Shown here: positions 10,201-21,937 of the stretch, one piece after another
Layout: every line of letters starts with the position of its first letter
Numbering within the stretch: the stretch's first letter is position 1
Assembly (NCBI GenBank): GCA_021292105.1
Contig: CM037868.1
Coordinates: 33,808,523-33,872,522, forward strand
From: Anadara kagoshimensis
Taxonomy: Eukaryota > Mollusca > Bivalvia > Arcoida > Arcidae
DNA: 64,000 nucleotides
Reading direction: 5' to 3'
Translations under genes and position numbers: made by a program
The notes under the pieces: generated by a model
The model's database searches: none
The model's input: only the letters and a program-made list of their open reading frames with translations
Told to the model about the DNA's origin: nothing

Positions 10201-11308
10201 GTTTCATAAATTTGGTCCAAGCACTACTGATGAGGAATTGTATTCCGAAACGGCCGTCTAGTGCTGAAAATTAAAACTGGTATAATATGTAATTTAAACC
10301 CCTGAGCCGATATCTCTGCTGGTGGCTGGTGCCCCGAGGATATCACCAACTCAGTAGGCAATAATTTCGTATTATTGTCAGAAATATCTATAATTGTCTA
10401 AATTTCCTGCAAGTTAAAGTTTGAAATTTCTCAAAAACTAAGGCATACTCCCTCATGCAAAGTATGTCCTTAGCTTAATTTGGTAAAATATATTTTGGTC
10501 CTTTGGGTAGCTTTTCAACATCTTAAAATAATTTTGGTTTCATAAATTTGGTCCAAGCACTACTGATGAGGAATTGTATTCCGAAACGGCCGTCTAGTGC
10601 TGAAAATTAAAACTGGTATAATATGTAATTTAAACCCCTGAGCCGATATCTCTGCTGGTGGCTGGTGCCCCGAGGATATCACCAACTCAGTAGGCAATAA
10701 TTTCGTATTATTGTCAGAAATATACTATAATTGTCTAAATTTCCTGCAAGTTAAAGTTTGAAATTTCTCAAAAACTAAGGCATACTCCCTCATGCAAAGT
10801 ATGTCCTTAGCTTAATTTGGTAAAATATATTTTGGTCCTTTGGGCAGCTTTTCAACATCTTAAAATAATTTTGGTTTCATAAATTTGGTCCAAGCACTAC
10901 TGATGAGGAATTGTATTCCGAAACGGCCGTCTAGTGCTGAAAAATTAAAACTGGTATAATATGTAATTTAAACCCCTGAGCCGATATCTCTGCTGGTGGC
11001 TGGTGCCCCGAGGATATCACCAACTCAGTAGGCAATAAGTTCGTATTATTGTCAGAAATATACTATAATTGTCTAAATTTCCTGCAAGTTAAAGTTTGAA
11101 ATTTCTCAAAAACTAAGGCATACTCCCTCATGCAAAGTATGTCCTTAGCTTAATTTGGTAAAATATATTTTGGTCCTTTGGGTAGCTTTTCAACATCTTA
11201 AAATAATTTTGGTTTCATAAATTTGGTCCAAGCACTACTGATGAGGAATTGTATTCCGAAACGGCCGTCTAGTGCTAAAAAATTAAAACTGGTATAATAT
11301 GTAATTGG

Positions 11309-12611
11309 TATGTTTCTTTTACTTTGTATCAGGACTGTGATTTAGACATAAATTTGTATGTTTGTTTTTACTTTGCATCAGGACTGTGATTTGGACATGG
11401 ATTAGTATGTTTGTTTTTCCTTTGCATCAGGACTGTGATTTGGACATAAATTTTTATGTTTGTTTTTCCTTTGCATCAGGACTGTGATTTGGACATAAAT
11501 GTGTATGTTTGTTTTCCTTTTCATCAAGATTGTGATTTGGACATAAATTTGTATGTTTGTTTTCCTTTGCATCAGAATTGTGATTTGAACATAAATTTGT
11601 ATGTTTGTTTTCCTTTTCATCAAGATTGTGATTTGGACATAAATTTGTATGTTTGTTTTCCTTTGCATCAGAATTGTGATTTGAACATAAATTTGTATGT
11701 TTGTTTTCCTTTTCATCAAGATTGTGATTTGGACATTAATTTGTATGTTTGTTTTCCTTTGCATCAGAATTGTGATTTGAACATAAATTTGTATGTTTGT
11801 TTTCCTTTTCATCAAGATTGTGATTTGGACATAAATTTGTATGTTTGTTTTCCTTTGCATCAGAATTGTGATTTGAACATAAATTTGTATGTTTGTTTTT
11901 CCTTTGCATCAGAATTGTGATTTGGACATAAATTTGTATGTTTGTTTTCCTTTGCATCAGAATTGTGATTTGGACACAAATTTGTATGTTTGTTTTCCTT
12001 TTCATCAAGATTGTGATTTGGACATAAATGTGTATGTTTGTTTTCCTTTGCATCAGAATTGTGATTTGAACATAAATTTGTATGTTTGTTTTTCCTTTGC
12101 ATCAGGTATGTTATTTGGACATAAATTTGTATGTTTGTTTTCCTTTGCATCAGAATTGTGATTTGGACATAAATTTGTATGTTTGTTTTCCTTTTCATCA
12201 AGATTGTGATTTGGACATAAATTTGTATGTTTGTTTTCCCTTGCATCAGGACTTTGATTTGGACATACATTTGTATGTTTGTTTTTCCTTTGCATCAGGA
12301 CTGTGATTTGGACATAAATTTGTATGTTTGTTTTTCCTTTGCATCAGAATTGTGATTTGAACATAAATTTGTATGTTTGTTTTCCTTTTCATCAAGATTG
12401 TGATTTGGACATGGATTAGCATGTTTGTTTTTCCTTTGCATTAGGACTGTGATTTCGACATAAATTTGTATGTTTGTTTTCCCTGTACACCAGGACTGTG
12501 ATTTGGACATAAATTTGTATGTTTGTTTTTCCTTTGCATCAGGACTGTGATTTGGACATGGATTAGCATGTTTGTTTTTCCTTTGCATCAGGACTGTGAT
12601 TTGGACATAAA
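11309..12611. repeat. 48-49-bp minisatellite, segment 2, with dimeric higher-order units
   Basis: About 27 units. Between about 11515 and 11880 two unit types alternate (CATCAAGATTGTGATTTGG and CATCAGAATTGTGATTTGA), a roughly 97-bp higher-order repeat showing recent amplification by pairs. Because 48 is divisible by three, both strands stay open for over 450 nt (repeating FVFPLHQDCDLDIN-type peptides). These are not genes. Confidence 0.92.
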
Positions 12612-15600
12612 GGAGGTTGTGCACTATAGGCCATTTTTGGCCCCATACCAGAATATAACGATTTTTCTGTAGAATTTAGTCCAAGATTTGGTCTTTGTAA
12701 AAACATAAAAATTTAAGTGTTCTGATGTACTGTTGCTTAGCAACTGACCCTTAGCAAATCTTAAATATGGACATTTCGCATTATGATTTTAACATATTGT
12801 GGCAGATTTCATCCCATTCTAATGTTTTTGTGTGAATAATCTTTCTACATTACTACATTTATCAATAAAAGTAAATATTAAGTTCGAGAACATAAAACAT
12901 TATTTGTCACTATGGCAACGAAATGTCCATAGCAACGGATAGTTAAATATACTTATAAAGATATAAAAATGGGTACATGTGTGCTCTTAGCAATTGATGG
13001 TTAACATAATGTATAAAGTCATAAAATAAAACTTTATTTGTTACCATGGCAACTTATTGTCCATAGCAACGGATTGCTAAATATACACATGTACATATGG
13101 AGTGGATGTAATTGTTCGCATGGGAACAGATCATTGAAACTAGAAATTGCGTTTGAGCAGAGGTCAATCGCGGGGTAAGTCACCCCAATTAACATTGGAA
13201 AAGAACTGAAAGTGTTAGCAGTAGCAATGATAGGTGTATTTGAATGTAGATAAAGGTGTAATAACTTCTGGAAATTGTTATTTTCATATAATTATGATGT
13301 TTCCACGTGCACATTCATAACAAGAATTGTTAATGTTTTACTATCTAAGGTACTGCAACTTTCAAGAAAATTTCACTAGGCCATAAAAAAGTAGGTCACA
13401 ATGACCTTCTTTGTGTTGAAACACATACAGCATTGGAATTGTACTTACGACCGGGTTTCATCAAAATTGTCATATTAAATTTTATATTGTCAAAGAAAAT
13501 CACTGACTAAAAACTATGTCACAATGATCTTTTCTGTGTTGCAATATGTAGAGCATATAAAGTCGTAGATATGAACCAAGTTTGATAAAAATGGAAGAAA
13601 ATCATCAGACCATAAAAACAAGGTCACAATGACCGACTTTTAGCGCAACATGTACAGCATCTAAGATTGTACCAAGAAACTAAGTCATCAAAATTGGCCG
13701 ATTAGTTTCTTTTCTAAAGTGCAAAATCAGTACAATGGAATGTCGTTATTATCTCCCTTTCTATTTCAACCAATGAGATGTGACCACCAAAAGACACAAC
13801 TGCAATGCCCCGCCGGAGATCGGTTGCAAATGCCTAAATATCATCCGAATAGGGATCATTGCAGCTCATGCAAATGGAACTTGGGATGGTATTTAATGCA
13901 AGAATGTTTATAGGCTTCCTTCCTGAAATTCACTGTTTTTCTCGGATCAGTTACTTGATGGTACAGAAAACCAGACAAGCTGGGTGCCTCTGTATAATAA
14001 AAATAATCTTAACAGATGTCTTAATCACCAACCAATCAACGTGAGTTTAATAGTTCACCAGTGTTAAACATCCCATATGTATGTACATGTAAATATAAAT
14101 AATTACATGGGTATGTATACAGAGTAGTCTAACTAATTTGGGAAAGGTGGGTCTCACTTCCACTTTTACTGAAAAGTAGCACCATCAAGATCTCCTTCTC
14201 CAAGTTAGAATACCATGTGTGTAAATGTTAGTGGTGCTAGTCCCTTGATCATTGTATTGAACCACCAAATGTAAATTATGCAGGATGAATCTTCTTTCAT
14301 AAGACAACATCATTTTGGGAACGCAGTGGAACACAGTGAAAGGATGGACAGACATAAATATTTATAAGCGCTAAAGGGGGCGATGAGGATAAAACTTTTG
14401 ACAAACAAAAAGACAGACTACATAAGTTTCATTGAGAGGGGACTAATACTAGTGTTTAGTGACGAAGTTCAGTTTTTAAAGGGTCAAATTACCTTAAAAG
14501 TTCACCATTCCATTATTAGCAATTTATAACTTGTGTGTATACATGTATTTGTATTTTGAACAAGATCTAACAATACCTTATGATGAAAATTTCTGTACGT
14601 AAATAAACTGGGTGAATTATTTAAAAAAAACATGTATTACAATAATTCCAAAATATCCTGAAAAGATGAGAGAGAGGAGAAAAAAAATAAAATTAATAAA
14701 TAAAACCTCCTGATTTGTGATAATATTTTTTTTAAAATGCTGCAGAAAAAAGGAAATAGTAAAATTAAAAAATATATTATATAATTAAAAACCAGATTTA
14801 TAATAAAAATTTAAATTTTTGAAGAAAAAAAATTAATTAAGATGTGCGAGAGAGAAAAAAATGAAACCTGGACCTACTAAAGATAATATACATGTTTAAT
14901 ATTTAACAAAAATTGAAATGTGTGGAGGTGAGAGAGAGATTTAATTTATCCTCATCGAATGTAATGTTAATAATTTATAAAAATATAATTTATATTTTTT
15001 CAAAAATGATATATTTAAAAAAAAAATACACACAGTCTTCATCGGGATTTGAACACGGGTCGTCAGTTTCTAAGTCGATACTGGTACCTATTGCCCCATC
15101 ACGCTATTCAATGTAAACAGTGGTTTTCATAGTACAAGACCGTGTGTAATCCGATCTACGCTTCCAACTGACATTCCTGAATTTTATTTTTTCCATTGCT
15201 TGATTTGCCGTGTTTTTCAAAAACCGCTCCTCAAAATTAATGGAATTATGATCGCTACATTGTAAACCATACACACAAACCGGTACAAGTGACTTTCACC
15301 TCGGTGTCACTGAACTCTGTCCCGACTCTCGGGAGTCAGGATATGTGTGCCAATTTTCGTATCACCATATTATCAGACACAAAATAACAGTATCCATGAG
15401 ATAAAACGAAAAAGAAAAGTTACATAATTATATGCACATCACTGAAATCGCGAATGTGTAGCTTGAATTGCGTATTAATGTTCTTTAACGATCTACGTAG
15501 CCGGTGTGCAGTGACCAGTTGTTGTTGTTCTTGACAACGTCGTCGATTTTTGAAATGTGTAGCATTACGCTCTATAGCATAAACGGTTACCGGCGTTGTT

Positions 15601-16161
15601 TTTAAACAGTTATTTATAAATGCATAAAATTTTATCGATTCCGTTTTGTTAAAATATATGTAATCAACAAAAATCACAAATATATTTTAACTTTTTTGCT
15701 TATTATAACAGAAAGAACATATAAGTAAATGTTCACTTTAGCCACATTGTGCTACACAATTTACCTTACCCCATACTTCCCGACTTTAGTGGACAATTTT
15801 ATTGACGATTTTTTTCAAATTAAACTATGAGCGCAGTCGTGCTCCACAACAATATTTTAACACGTGGTTCTTTTATTCAACATTAGTTTATAGTTTAAAT
15901 ATCTTTTTGGAGCACGACTGCGCTCATAGTTTAATTTGAAGAAATGTACCGGAAAAATGTCAATATTTCGAAAAATAGGACAAACACCCAGTACTTTAGT
16001 GATACATGACGACAGTTTAAAATATTTTGTGTGTAAAACTTTTATGGATTTATTTTATTTGTATAATTGGAAATGTGTTCGGTAACATATCAAAGATATT
16101 TCCCCCTTCAAAAAATAATTAAAATTGTGGTGCCGAGAGGGGCCCATAGCGCACAACCTCC
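12612..16161. mobile_element. 3.55-kb TIR element inserted between AAA and TTT, Spy-like
   Basis: Left end GGAGGTTGTGCACTATAGGC and right end (reverse complement) GGAGGTTGTGCGCTATGGGC are terminal inverted repeats of about 21 bp with two mismatches. The flanks are ACATAAA on the left and TTTGTATG on the right. Joining them restores the minisatellite unit exactly, so there is no target-site duplication. Insertion precisely between AAA and TTT without duplication is the signature described for the Spy group of DNA transposons. No transposase was recognised inside; the frames of 60-85 codons have no known motifs, so it is probably non-autonomous. It contains AT-rich DNA with GCAACG/CATAGCAAC repeats near 12900-13070, and a perfect hairpin at 15815-15939. 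Confidence 0.75.
15815..15939. repeat. Perfect 31-bp inverted repeat (hairpin)
   Basis: Arms 15815-15845 and 15909-15939 are exact reverse complements (core GAGCGCAGTCGTGCTCC) around a 63-bp loop. It looks like a small nested foldback or MITE inside the Spy-like element. Confidence 0.85.
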
Positions 16162-16432
16162 TTTGTATGTTTGTTTTTCCTTTGCATCAGAATTGTGATT
16201 TGGACATGGATTAGCATGTTTGATTTTCTTTGCATCAGGGCTGTGATTTGGACATGGATGAGTATGTTTGTTTTTTCTTTGCTTCAGGGCTGTGATTTGG
16301 ACATGAATGAGTATGTTTGTTTTTTCTTTGCTTCAGGACTGTGATTTGGACATAAATTTGTATGTTTGTTTTCCTTTGCATCAGGACTCTGATTTAGACA
16401 TAAATTTGTATGTTTGTTTTTACTTTGCATCG
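16162..16432. repeat. 48-49-bp minisatellite, segment 3
   Basis: Five to six units, continuing in register from segment 2 across the Spy-like insertion and ending in GCATCG, the left target duplication of the next insertion. Confidence 0.9.
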
Positions 16433-16709
16433 TACGATGGTGCATAGGTGACAGCAAACATACACTTTTGAAAAGTGTATAGTTGTATAGGTAAAAGTGT
16501 ATAGAAAACGCTATACACATTTACATTTGTAAAAGTGTATAGTTGTATAGGTAAAAGTGTATTAAAAACGCTATACACATTTACATTTGCAAAAGTGTAT
16601 AGTTGTATAGGTAAAAGTGTATAGAAAAAGCTATACACATTTACATTTGCAAAAGTGTATAGTTGTATAGGTAAAAGTGTATAGAAAAAGCTATACACAT
16701 TTACATTTG
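16433..16709. repeat. Left inverted terminus of 60-bp tandem units
   Basis: Units of exactly 60 bp (phase points 16501, 16561, 16621, 16681) with GGTAAAAGTGTATAGAAAA and CTATACACATTTACATTTG. Each holds small palindromes. The same units appear inverted at 25361-25691. Confidence 0.93.
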
Positions 16710-16728
16710 AAAATTCTCTATTGGATTG

Positions 16729-17036
16729 TACCGCTGTGGTTTCTCAGTAGGTAGAATGTTCACTCCGTAAGTGGGAGGTCATGGGTTTGAACCCCAGCCA
16801 GGTCTGACACAAGACTTGAAAATGGGAAGTGAATGTTCTTTCGCCAAACACTCGGCATTACAAAACGGAAAGTCCTGTGTCTTGGTAGGCTTGGCACGAT
16901 TAAGAACCCTGTTGTATAATGCAATCGGTGCAACGCACAGGCAAAATTTCTGAACCTTCGCTTATGGCTGGCGACATCTCGGTATAAGTGAAATATTCTT
17001 GATTAGGACGTTAAACGCTATTATTCAACTCAACTC
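16729..17036 (+). mobile_element. tRNA-headed SINE
   Basis: Head with A-box-like GTTTCTCAGTAGG and B-box GGGTTTGAACC, then the family's central domain and the tail GACGTTAAACGCTATTATTC, ending CAACTCAACT. Confidence 0.85.
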
Positions 17037-18250
17037 TATTTGATTTTCATCACACTTCACATGATCTCAGTATTAGACATTATTTAAAAAGAACCCTTAG
17101 GGTTTTATTCTTATCAATAGTCCAAAACTGTATTAATTCATTAATTGATTCATAAAGATGCTTTCTTTCAAATATACAATTTTGTTTGATAACTGCACGT
17201 GATTATAGAGGTAATTTTTATGTTATCCTGAGACACCCCTTTTTTAAAAGTCCAATTTGATTTAAATGACCAATTTCAATGAATGTAAATTTAATTGACA
17301 CCTGTGTACCTTACAAAAACAAACATTCCCTAAGTTTTATTACTAATAAAATTTCATTTTTAGAAGGGTTAGAAGGTTAGTTATATATAGGTTAGATGAC
17401 AATAAGACAATATTCAGGAATAAAACAGAGGTGGAGCGGAGCACTCTTAATAAATTGAGAAAATCGAGCTTAAATTTAGCAAGACGTTTTTTTATTGTTA
17501 AAAGGGTGCAATAAATCACCTTCTAACCCACTTAGAAGGCTATCTTATGTCCAGATTTCAATGAAAACTATCTTTACTCCACAGGTTCTTTAATCAAGTG
17601 TTTATGCTATAATTATTTTCATTTTGGTCAGTAGGCCCTGAAGCAATTAATTCAGCCAACAGATTGAAAAAAAAAACTTCAGAGTTATTACAGAATTTGG
17701 TCCACTTTGGGAGTAAAGAAAAGTAATTAAGTAAGGGAGTTAAGGTAGCATTCAAATATTACAGTCACTTCAGTTTTGTCTGTTGTTGATACAACATACA
17801 TATATAGTAGAAGACAGTATTGGAGATTTTGTGCTACACCGTGTTTATATTTGAATGGATTTGGTTATATTATTTTACAAGATCTTTTTTTAAAAGAGAT
17901 ATTAAGAAAAAATGAAAAACAGAAAAAGGGTGCATAGAAAGAAAATGTGTGCAGCAACAGAATTGATTCAAATGCAGCTTTCAAAATATTCATACCTAAT
18001 GGATTAAGAAATTTAATATTTAATTTAAAAATGGCAAAGATTTTTTCAAAGTGAAATCTATTATGAAAACTGAACAATTATTTTTAATATCATATTTAAA
18101 TGAGGAAAGCCATTATTAATTATTCCAGCAAGTAGTTATTTGGAAAAATTACCTTATTATTATAAATTTAATGATTGTTTACAAGTGCTAAAATTGGATT
18201 TTTATTTGGTTATTAAAAGTTACATGATTGTTTTTATTCATTAATGTTAT
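17037..18250. other. Unique AT-rich interior of the foldback element
   Basis: No coding region or repeat recognised. The 70-codon minus frame at 17865-18077 has no motif. Confidence 0.5.
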
Positions 18251-18735
18251 TTGTTTTATCATGATACATGGTATGACCAAGGTGCTCATTCCACATATGA
18301 AACTGTTAAAATGCGTATCAATGACCAATATTACCAAATTTGGTTTGCAGCGTTGAACTGTATTTTTTGTAAACAAGAATTTTGTTTTGAATCATATGTG
18401 AACTATAACTTTAATATCAATCTTTTGACAAAAATATGTCGTGGGAGTCTTTTATTAAATGTGGAAACAGGACGTTTTGATAGAATTCCAATAGATCAAC
18501 GTTTGTGTAGATGTTGTAACGATACGGTTGTAACATGAACTATGTTAAAACAGAATATCATTTTGTTCTGGTGTGTCCAGCGTTCCAGTCTCAGAGAACA
18601 AGCTTTTTACCGCGTTATTTTCATTCTTTTCCGAACAAATATAAATTTATATCTTTACTTAAAGCAGATTCTGAAATACTAACCTCAAAACTGTGTAAAT
18701 ATCTGACAGAGGCATGGAAAATAAGAACTGCCTAA
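18251..18735 (+). pseudogene. LINE 3'-end fragment, frameshifted
   Basis: Two adjoining frames (18251-18538 and 18535-18735) read as one non-LTR retrotransposon C-terminus. The first has GRFDRIPIDQRLCRCCND, a Cys-pair zinc motif after a conserved Arg-rich turn. The second continues EYHFVLVCPAFQSQRTSFL, the matching His/Cys half. A frameshift near 18535 separates them. An (ATT)n tract (18745-18795) follows. Confidence 0.8.
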
Positions 18736-18743
18736 ATGACATG

Positions 18744-18744
<1 letters not shown>

Positions 18745-18795
<51 letters not shown>
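18745..18795. repeat. (ATT)n microsatellite
   Basis: About 17 units following the LINE remnant. Confidence 0.95.
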
Positions 18796-19034
18796 GGCTA
18801 TATTTGATGTTATTCTCTGCCATTGCTGTAACATTATATAATTTTGTATGCTATAGCATGTACATTTATGCTGACGCAATAAACTTATATATATCTTGCA
18901 GTTTTCTGGCTTCTTATTCATGGAGATTTTATGGTCATGTCTCAGTGGGTCTAAGAATTTTCTTTTGTCATTGTTCTATTGGGATGTCACTACTAAGAAG
19001 GGCAGTTTACAGTGCAGGCAATGCAAATACAAGT

Positions 19035-19563
19035 TAAAAAAAATACAAATACTTTATTGTACAAATACACCTTCATGGGGGCGTGTACAGTTAGAAACAT
19101 GGTTATGCTGCACATACAAATACAAATCCGATATAAATAATTTATTGTACAAATACACCTTCATGGGGCCGTGTACAGTCAATACAAGTATAATATTTAC
19201 ATATGCATACAAATAAGAACACAAACCGTTTATGACATTTTAAAATATTTTGTCTAAGTGAGAAACAATTATGTCCATATCTTCCAATAAGAGCAGGGTG
19301 TCTTTCAGGAGGATTAAACATGAATGTAGATAAATGAGAGAAATTATATTTTAAGATGTCTGGGAAGACATGAGATAAAATAGTAAATATGTTTTTTTCG
19401 GTAGGTGGCATATTCCATCTTCAATATGACCGCCTGTGCATAACTTAAGTCTCCCGCGCTCTACCTCGAGATCATGCGCACTGAGTCTTAATGCGATGAG
19501 AATTATTTCTAATAGCCAAATTTGGTGCGTATTCCATGCAGGGATTAAACTTATATAATACAT
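19035..19563 (-). pseudogene. LINE 3'-end fragment, minus strand
   Basis: Reading from 19563 downward gives LRLSAHDLEVERGR, a conserved block before the C-terminal zinc motif of many animal LINEs, followed by a decayed HIEDGICHL region and a shifted frame to about 19220. The downstream 19035-19200 part has two near-identical 3'-UTR-like blocks (TTGTACAAATACACCTTCAT), a short tandem duplication. Confidence 0.7.
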
Positions 19564-20298
19564 TCTAATTTGATTTTACACTCGAAGTTTGTAATGTGTA
19601 CTGTAGTAAGAATTCGGTTTTAAGTGCTTTTTCGATTGTCAAATTTTGGGTTATGTGACAATCTATGCCTAATTTCTTTTGAAGAGTATTTATTTTGATA
19701 ACAGTAGAAAGTTTTTATTTATTTGAGAGCTTGATATGTCCTCCAGATATGCTTTATGTATCAGTCTATGACTATCTGTAGTCTGTTCCAATAGTTGACA
19801 GTATTTATACAGTTCTACGTCAAACGCACAAAATCTTCCCTAAAATAGGGAATCTTTTGAATTTAAAGTAACAATTGTAGTTTGGTCAGTTTGATTGTAT
19901 AGCAATAAAATTTAAATTAAATTTGGACAGTGATGTTACCTCAAGCTGTTTAATGTATTAGATATTTTCAGGGTTATACTTCACTTGGTGTCCATTCATG
20001 GTCTATTGTTAAATAAAGACTACATCCTTTCTTGTGTGTATCAGCATTGTCATAAGAAATCTTAAAGTTAAAACTTATGTAATTATGATACATGGCTTAA
20101 AAATCAGAATTAAAATATACACACAAAATGTAGTTTTTCACAATGTAACATTTTTGACAGATAAAAATAAAAACATTCTTCAGTTTACAATATGGCTACA
20201 TGTACTGAATATTTACTTTCAAGCAGTAACATTATTTTTTGATATAATAATCATAATACTAGTATCTATCAATTACCTACTGCAGATTTGTATATATA
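19564..20298. other. AT-rich sequence, nothing recognised
   Basis: No gene, SINE or tandem repeat identified. Confidence 0.45.
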
Positions 20299-20863
20299 CA
20301 GTACAGACCTGTTGAAAGTTCAACACTAAGGTAACAAATCAGTGGCGGCAATTTATTTCTATCTTGTTATGCTGTATAGAAGTCTCAGGGAAGCCCTTTT
20401 CGATTATGACTGCAGCGGATAACGTTCTCAAAGAACAGGAGCACCATACAAGATGCTCATTTAAACGCATAGAACGGACGTTACTTAGTTCACCAGGAGA
20501 TAAAGTAGAGTTAACTTGCATGAACGAGATACTTACTCAAGACTTGAACAATGTTGTTGCACATCAGGTTGTGACAGCCACTTACAGTTTCTCGTGATTG
20601 GAGAGCTTTTTTAATTTCAAAGAGTTACAACTCTTTCAAAACCAAATACTGATGTTGCATAGAGCTCCAAGAAGCTCTTTATTCTTTTTACATAACAAAT
20701 GGAGATCCACTGAGAGCTCTATACGTCATTACACAGTGCTTCATTGCCTATCTCAATAACTTTTCTGTAGTGGCTGTCTATTTCTCAGCAGCTTTCAGGT
20801 TACTAGTTATCCATATTTTAGCCACCCGGTAGTCAAAACTTCATTCCTTGCAGGTCTGTACTG
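20299..20863. mobile_element. MITE of the CAGTACAGACCTG family
   Basis: Left end CAGTACAGACCTGTTGAAAG; right end reverse-complements to CAGTACAGACCTGCAAGG. About 565 bp, with TA at the left border. The 77-codon frame inside has no motif. Members share TIRs and an internal block about plain TCTCGGCA-type sequence, but no transposase. Confidence 0.75.
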
Positions 20864-20974
20864 CATATTTTTTGTAATTTTTTTGTTTGTAATTAATGGC
20901 AAAATAAAGACATGTTGGCATGGACATAATAAAATTTAAAAAGTAATACCTATATCATTAAGGCATTTGGTTTA

Positions 20975-21053
<79 letters not shown>

Positions 21054-21573
21054 GGCTAGGACATCCAGATAAAATTCAGATTTAAAGTTAGTCAGATTCA
21101 TACTAGAAGAGGTATTTCTAAATCTTACAACAATGGCTATGTTTACTTCAGTTTGTATTGTATATATTTAGTGAGAGAGGATATGTACCAAGTTCTGCCG
21201 GGGGGGGGGACATTGGACCATTTCCTAGGTAGCTGTAGGATTGATTTGCAGATTTTTACTAAAGTTTCATCACAGATATTATTATTCCAATTTTAAAATG
21301 TAATCTCTTTACCTATATTACAGTTTTGAGTGCCCCATACCTCCGAGGGGTTTAATCATTGAATTTAGCATTTTAACTAGTGTGCTAACAGAGGGACAAT
21401 AAGATGTACTTAGATAAACATTTAAAAAAGCCACAAAACTAGCAATCTGATTAGTCGAGGACATAAGGTTGCCTTCTAAATTTTGTTATCCTTTTGATTC
21501 TCCATCCACTCTGTCCATTGATACATTGATAAGGCGGACAGTATCCCCAGGTTGTGACATCATAAATCAAATA
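20864..21573. repeat. (TC)n(AC)n microsatellite region
   Basis: (TC)n at 20977-21012 runs directly into (AC)n at 21013-21050. A G9 run lies near 21201. The rest is AT-rich with no gene seen. Confidence 0.85.
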
Positions 21574-21757
21574 CAGTACAGACCTGTCGAAAAATTAACA
21601 CTTAGTTTACAAAAAGTAGTGTAACCCCGGCAACCAAGTGGAGACAAATAACAGCTGCAAAAAAGCTTTGAAACTGAAGTTTACAATGGGCCCAGATAAA
21701 CGATAGTACTACGGTAATTTGCTGTCTTAATGTTAAACTTTCGACAGGTCTGTACTG
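21574..21757. mobile_element. Short MITE with clear TIRs and TA duplication
   Basis: 184 bp. TIR CAGTACAGACCTGTCGAAA at the left; TTTCGACAGGTCTGTACTG at the right. TA is on both sides, as for Tc1/mariner-like targets. This is the cleanest copy of the family whose terminus also forms the 35-bp array at 48236-49365. Confidence 0.88.
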
Positions 21758-21937
21758 TATATTGTAATGGATAAAATGCGAACTAGGAGTAAATGTTAAT
21801 TACACGGTAAGGGGTTGTTAAGCCCCGTGAGTATGACAGTAAAATATACATTTTCATATACTTGTCGAAATTGAATAAATTAATACAAGAATGAAGTTCT
21901 ACCCTTTCTCTTTCTCTCTCTCTCTTCGTGTGCATTT

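Larger units (their letters stand above)
7131..11303 (+). mobile_element. Retrozyme-like insertion: 12.3-copy array of a 338-bp unit
   Basis: Units (counted from AAAATAATTTTGG) start at 7151, 7489, 7827, 8165, 8502, 8840, 9178, 9516, 9854, 10189, 10525, 10862 and 11200. Periods are 335-338 bp and copies are nearly identical. The last copy stops after about 104 bp at ATATGTA(ATT), the same point where solo relics at 29341 and 26960 end, so this is a true element end. The array sits in the minisatellite between ATTGG (7126-7130) and ATTGG (11304-11308); removing it restores GACATGGATTGGTATGTTTC, which occurs elsewhere in the array. Each unit holds an intact hammerhead ribozyme on the plus strand. 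Tandem head-to-tail 170-400-bp units with type-I hammerheads are the hallmark of metazoan retrozymes, non-autonomous elements thought to move as circular RNAs using PLE machinery. No protein is encoded. The host gene is on the other strand, so its pre-mRNA would carry the antisense. Confidence 0.88.

Noticed and set aside
11402..12624. Many long overlapping open frames on both strands
   Set aside because: They are translations of the 48-49-bp minisatellite, whose period is a multiple of three. They have no start context, no domain and no constraint. The same applies to the frames at 5638-5865 and 5952-6994.
21891..21937. Authentic start of the LINE ORF at 21891
   Set aside because: The first about 16 residues come from a CT-rich flank with no LINE similarity. 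The element is 5'-truncated within the RT, so this ATG is fortuitous.
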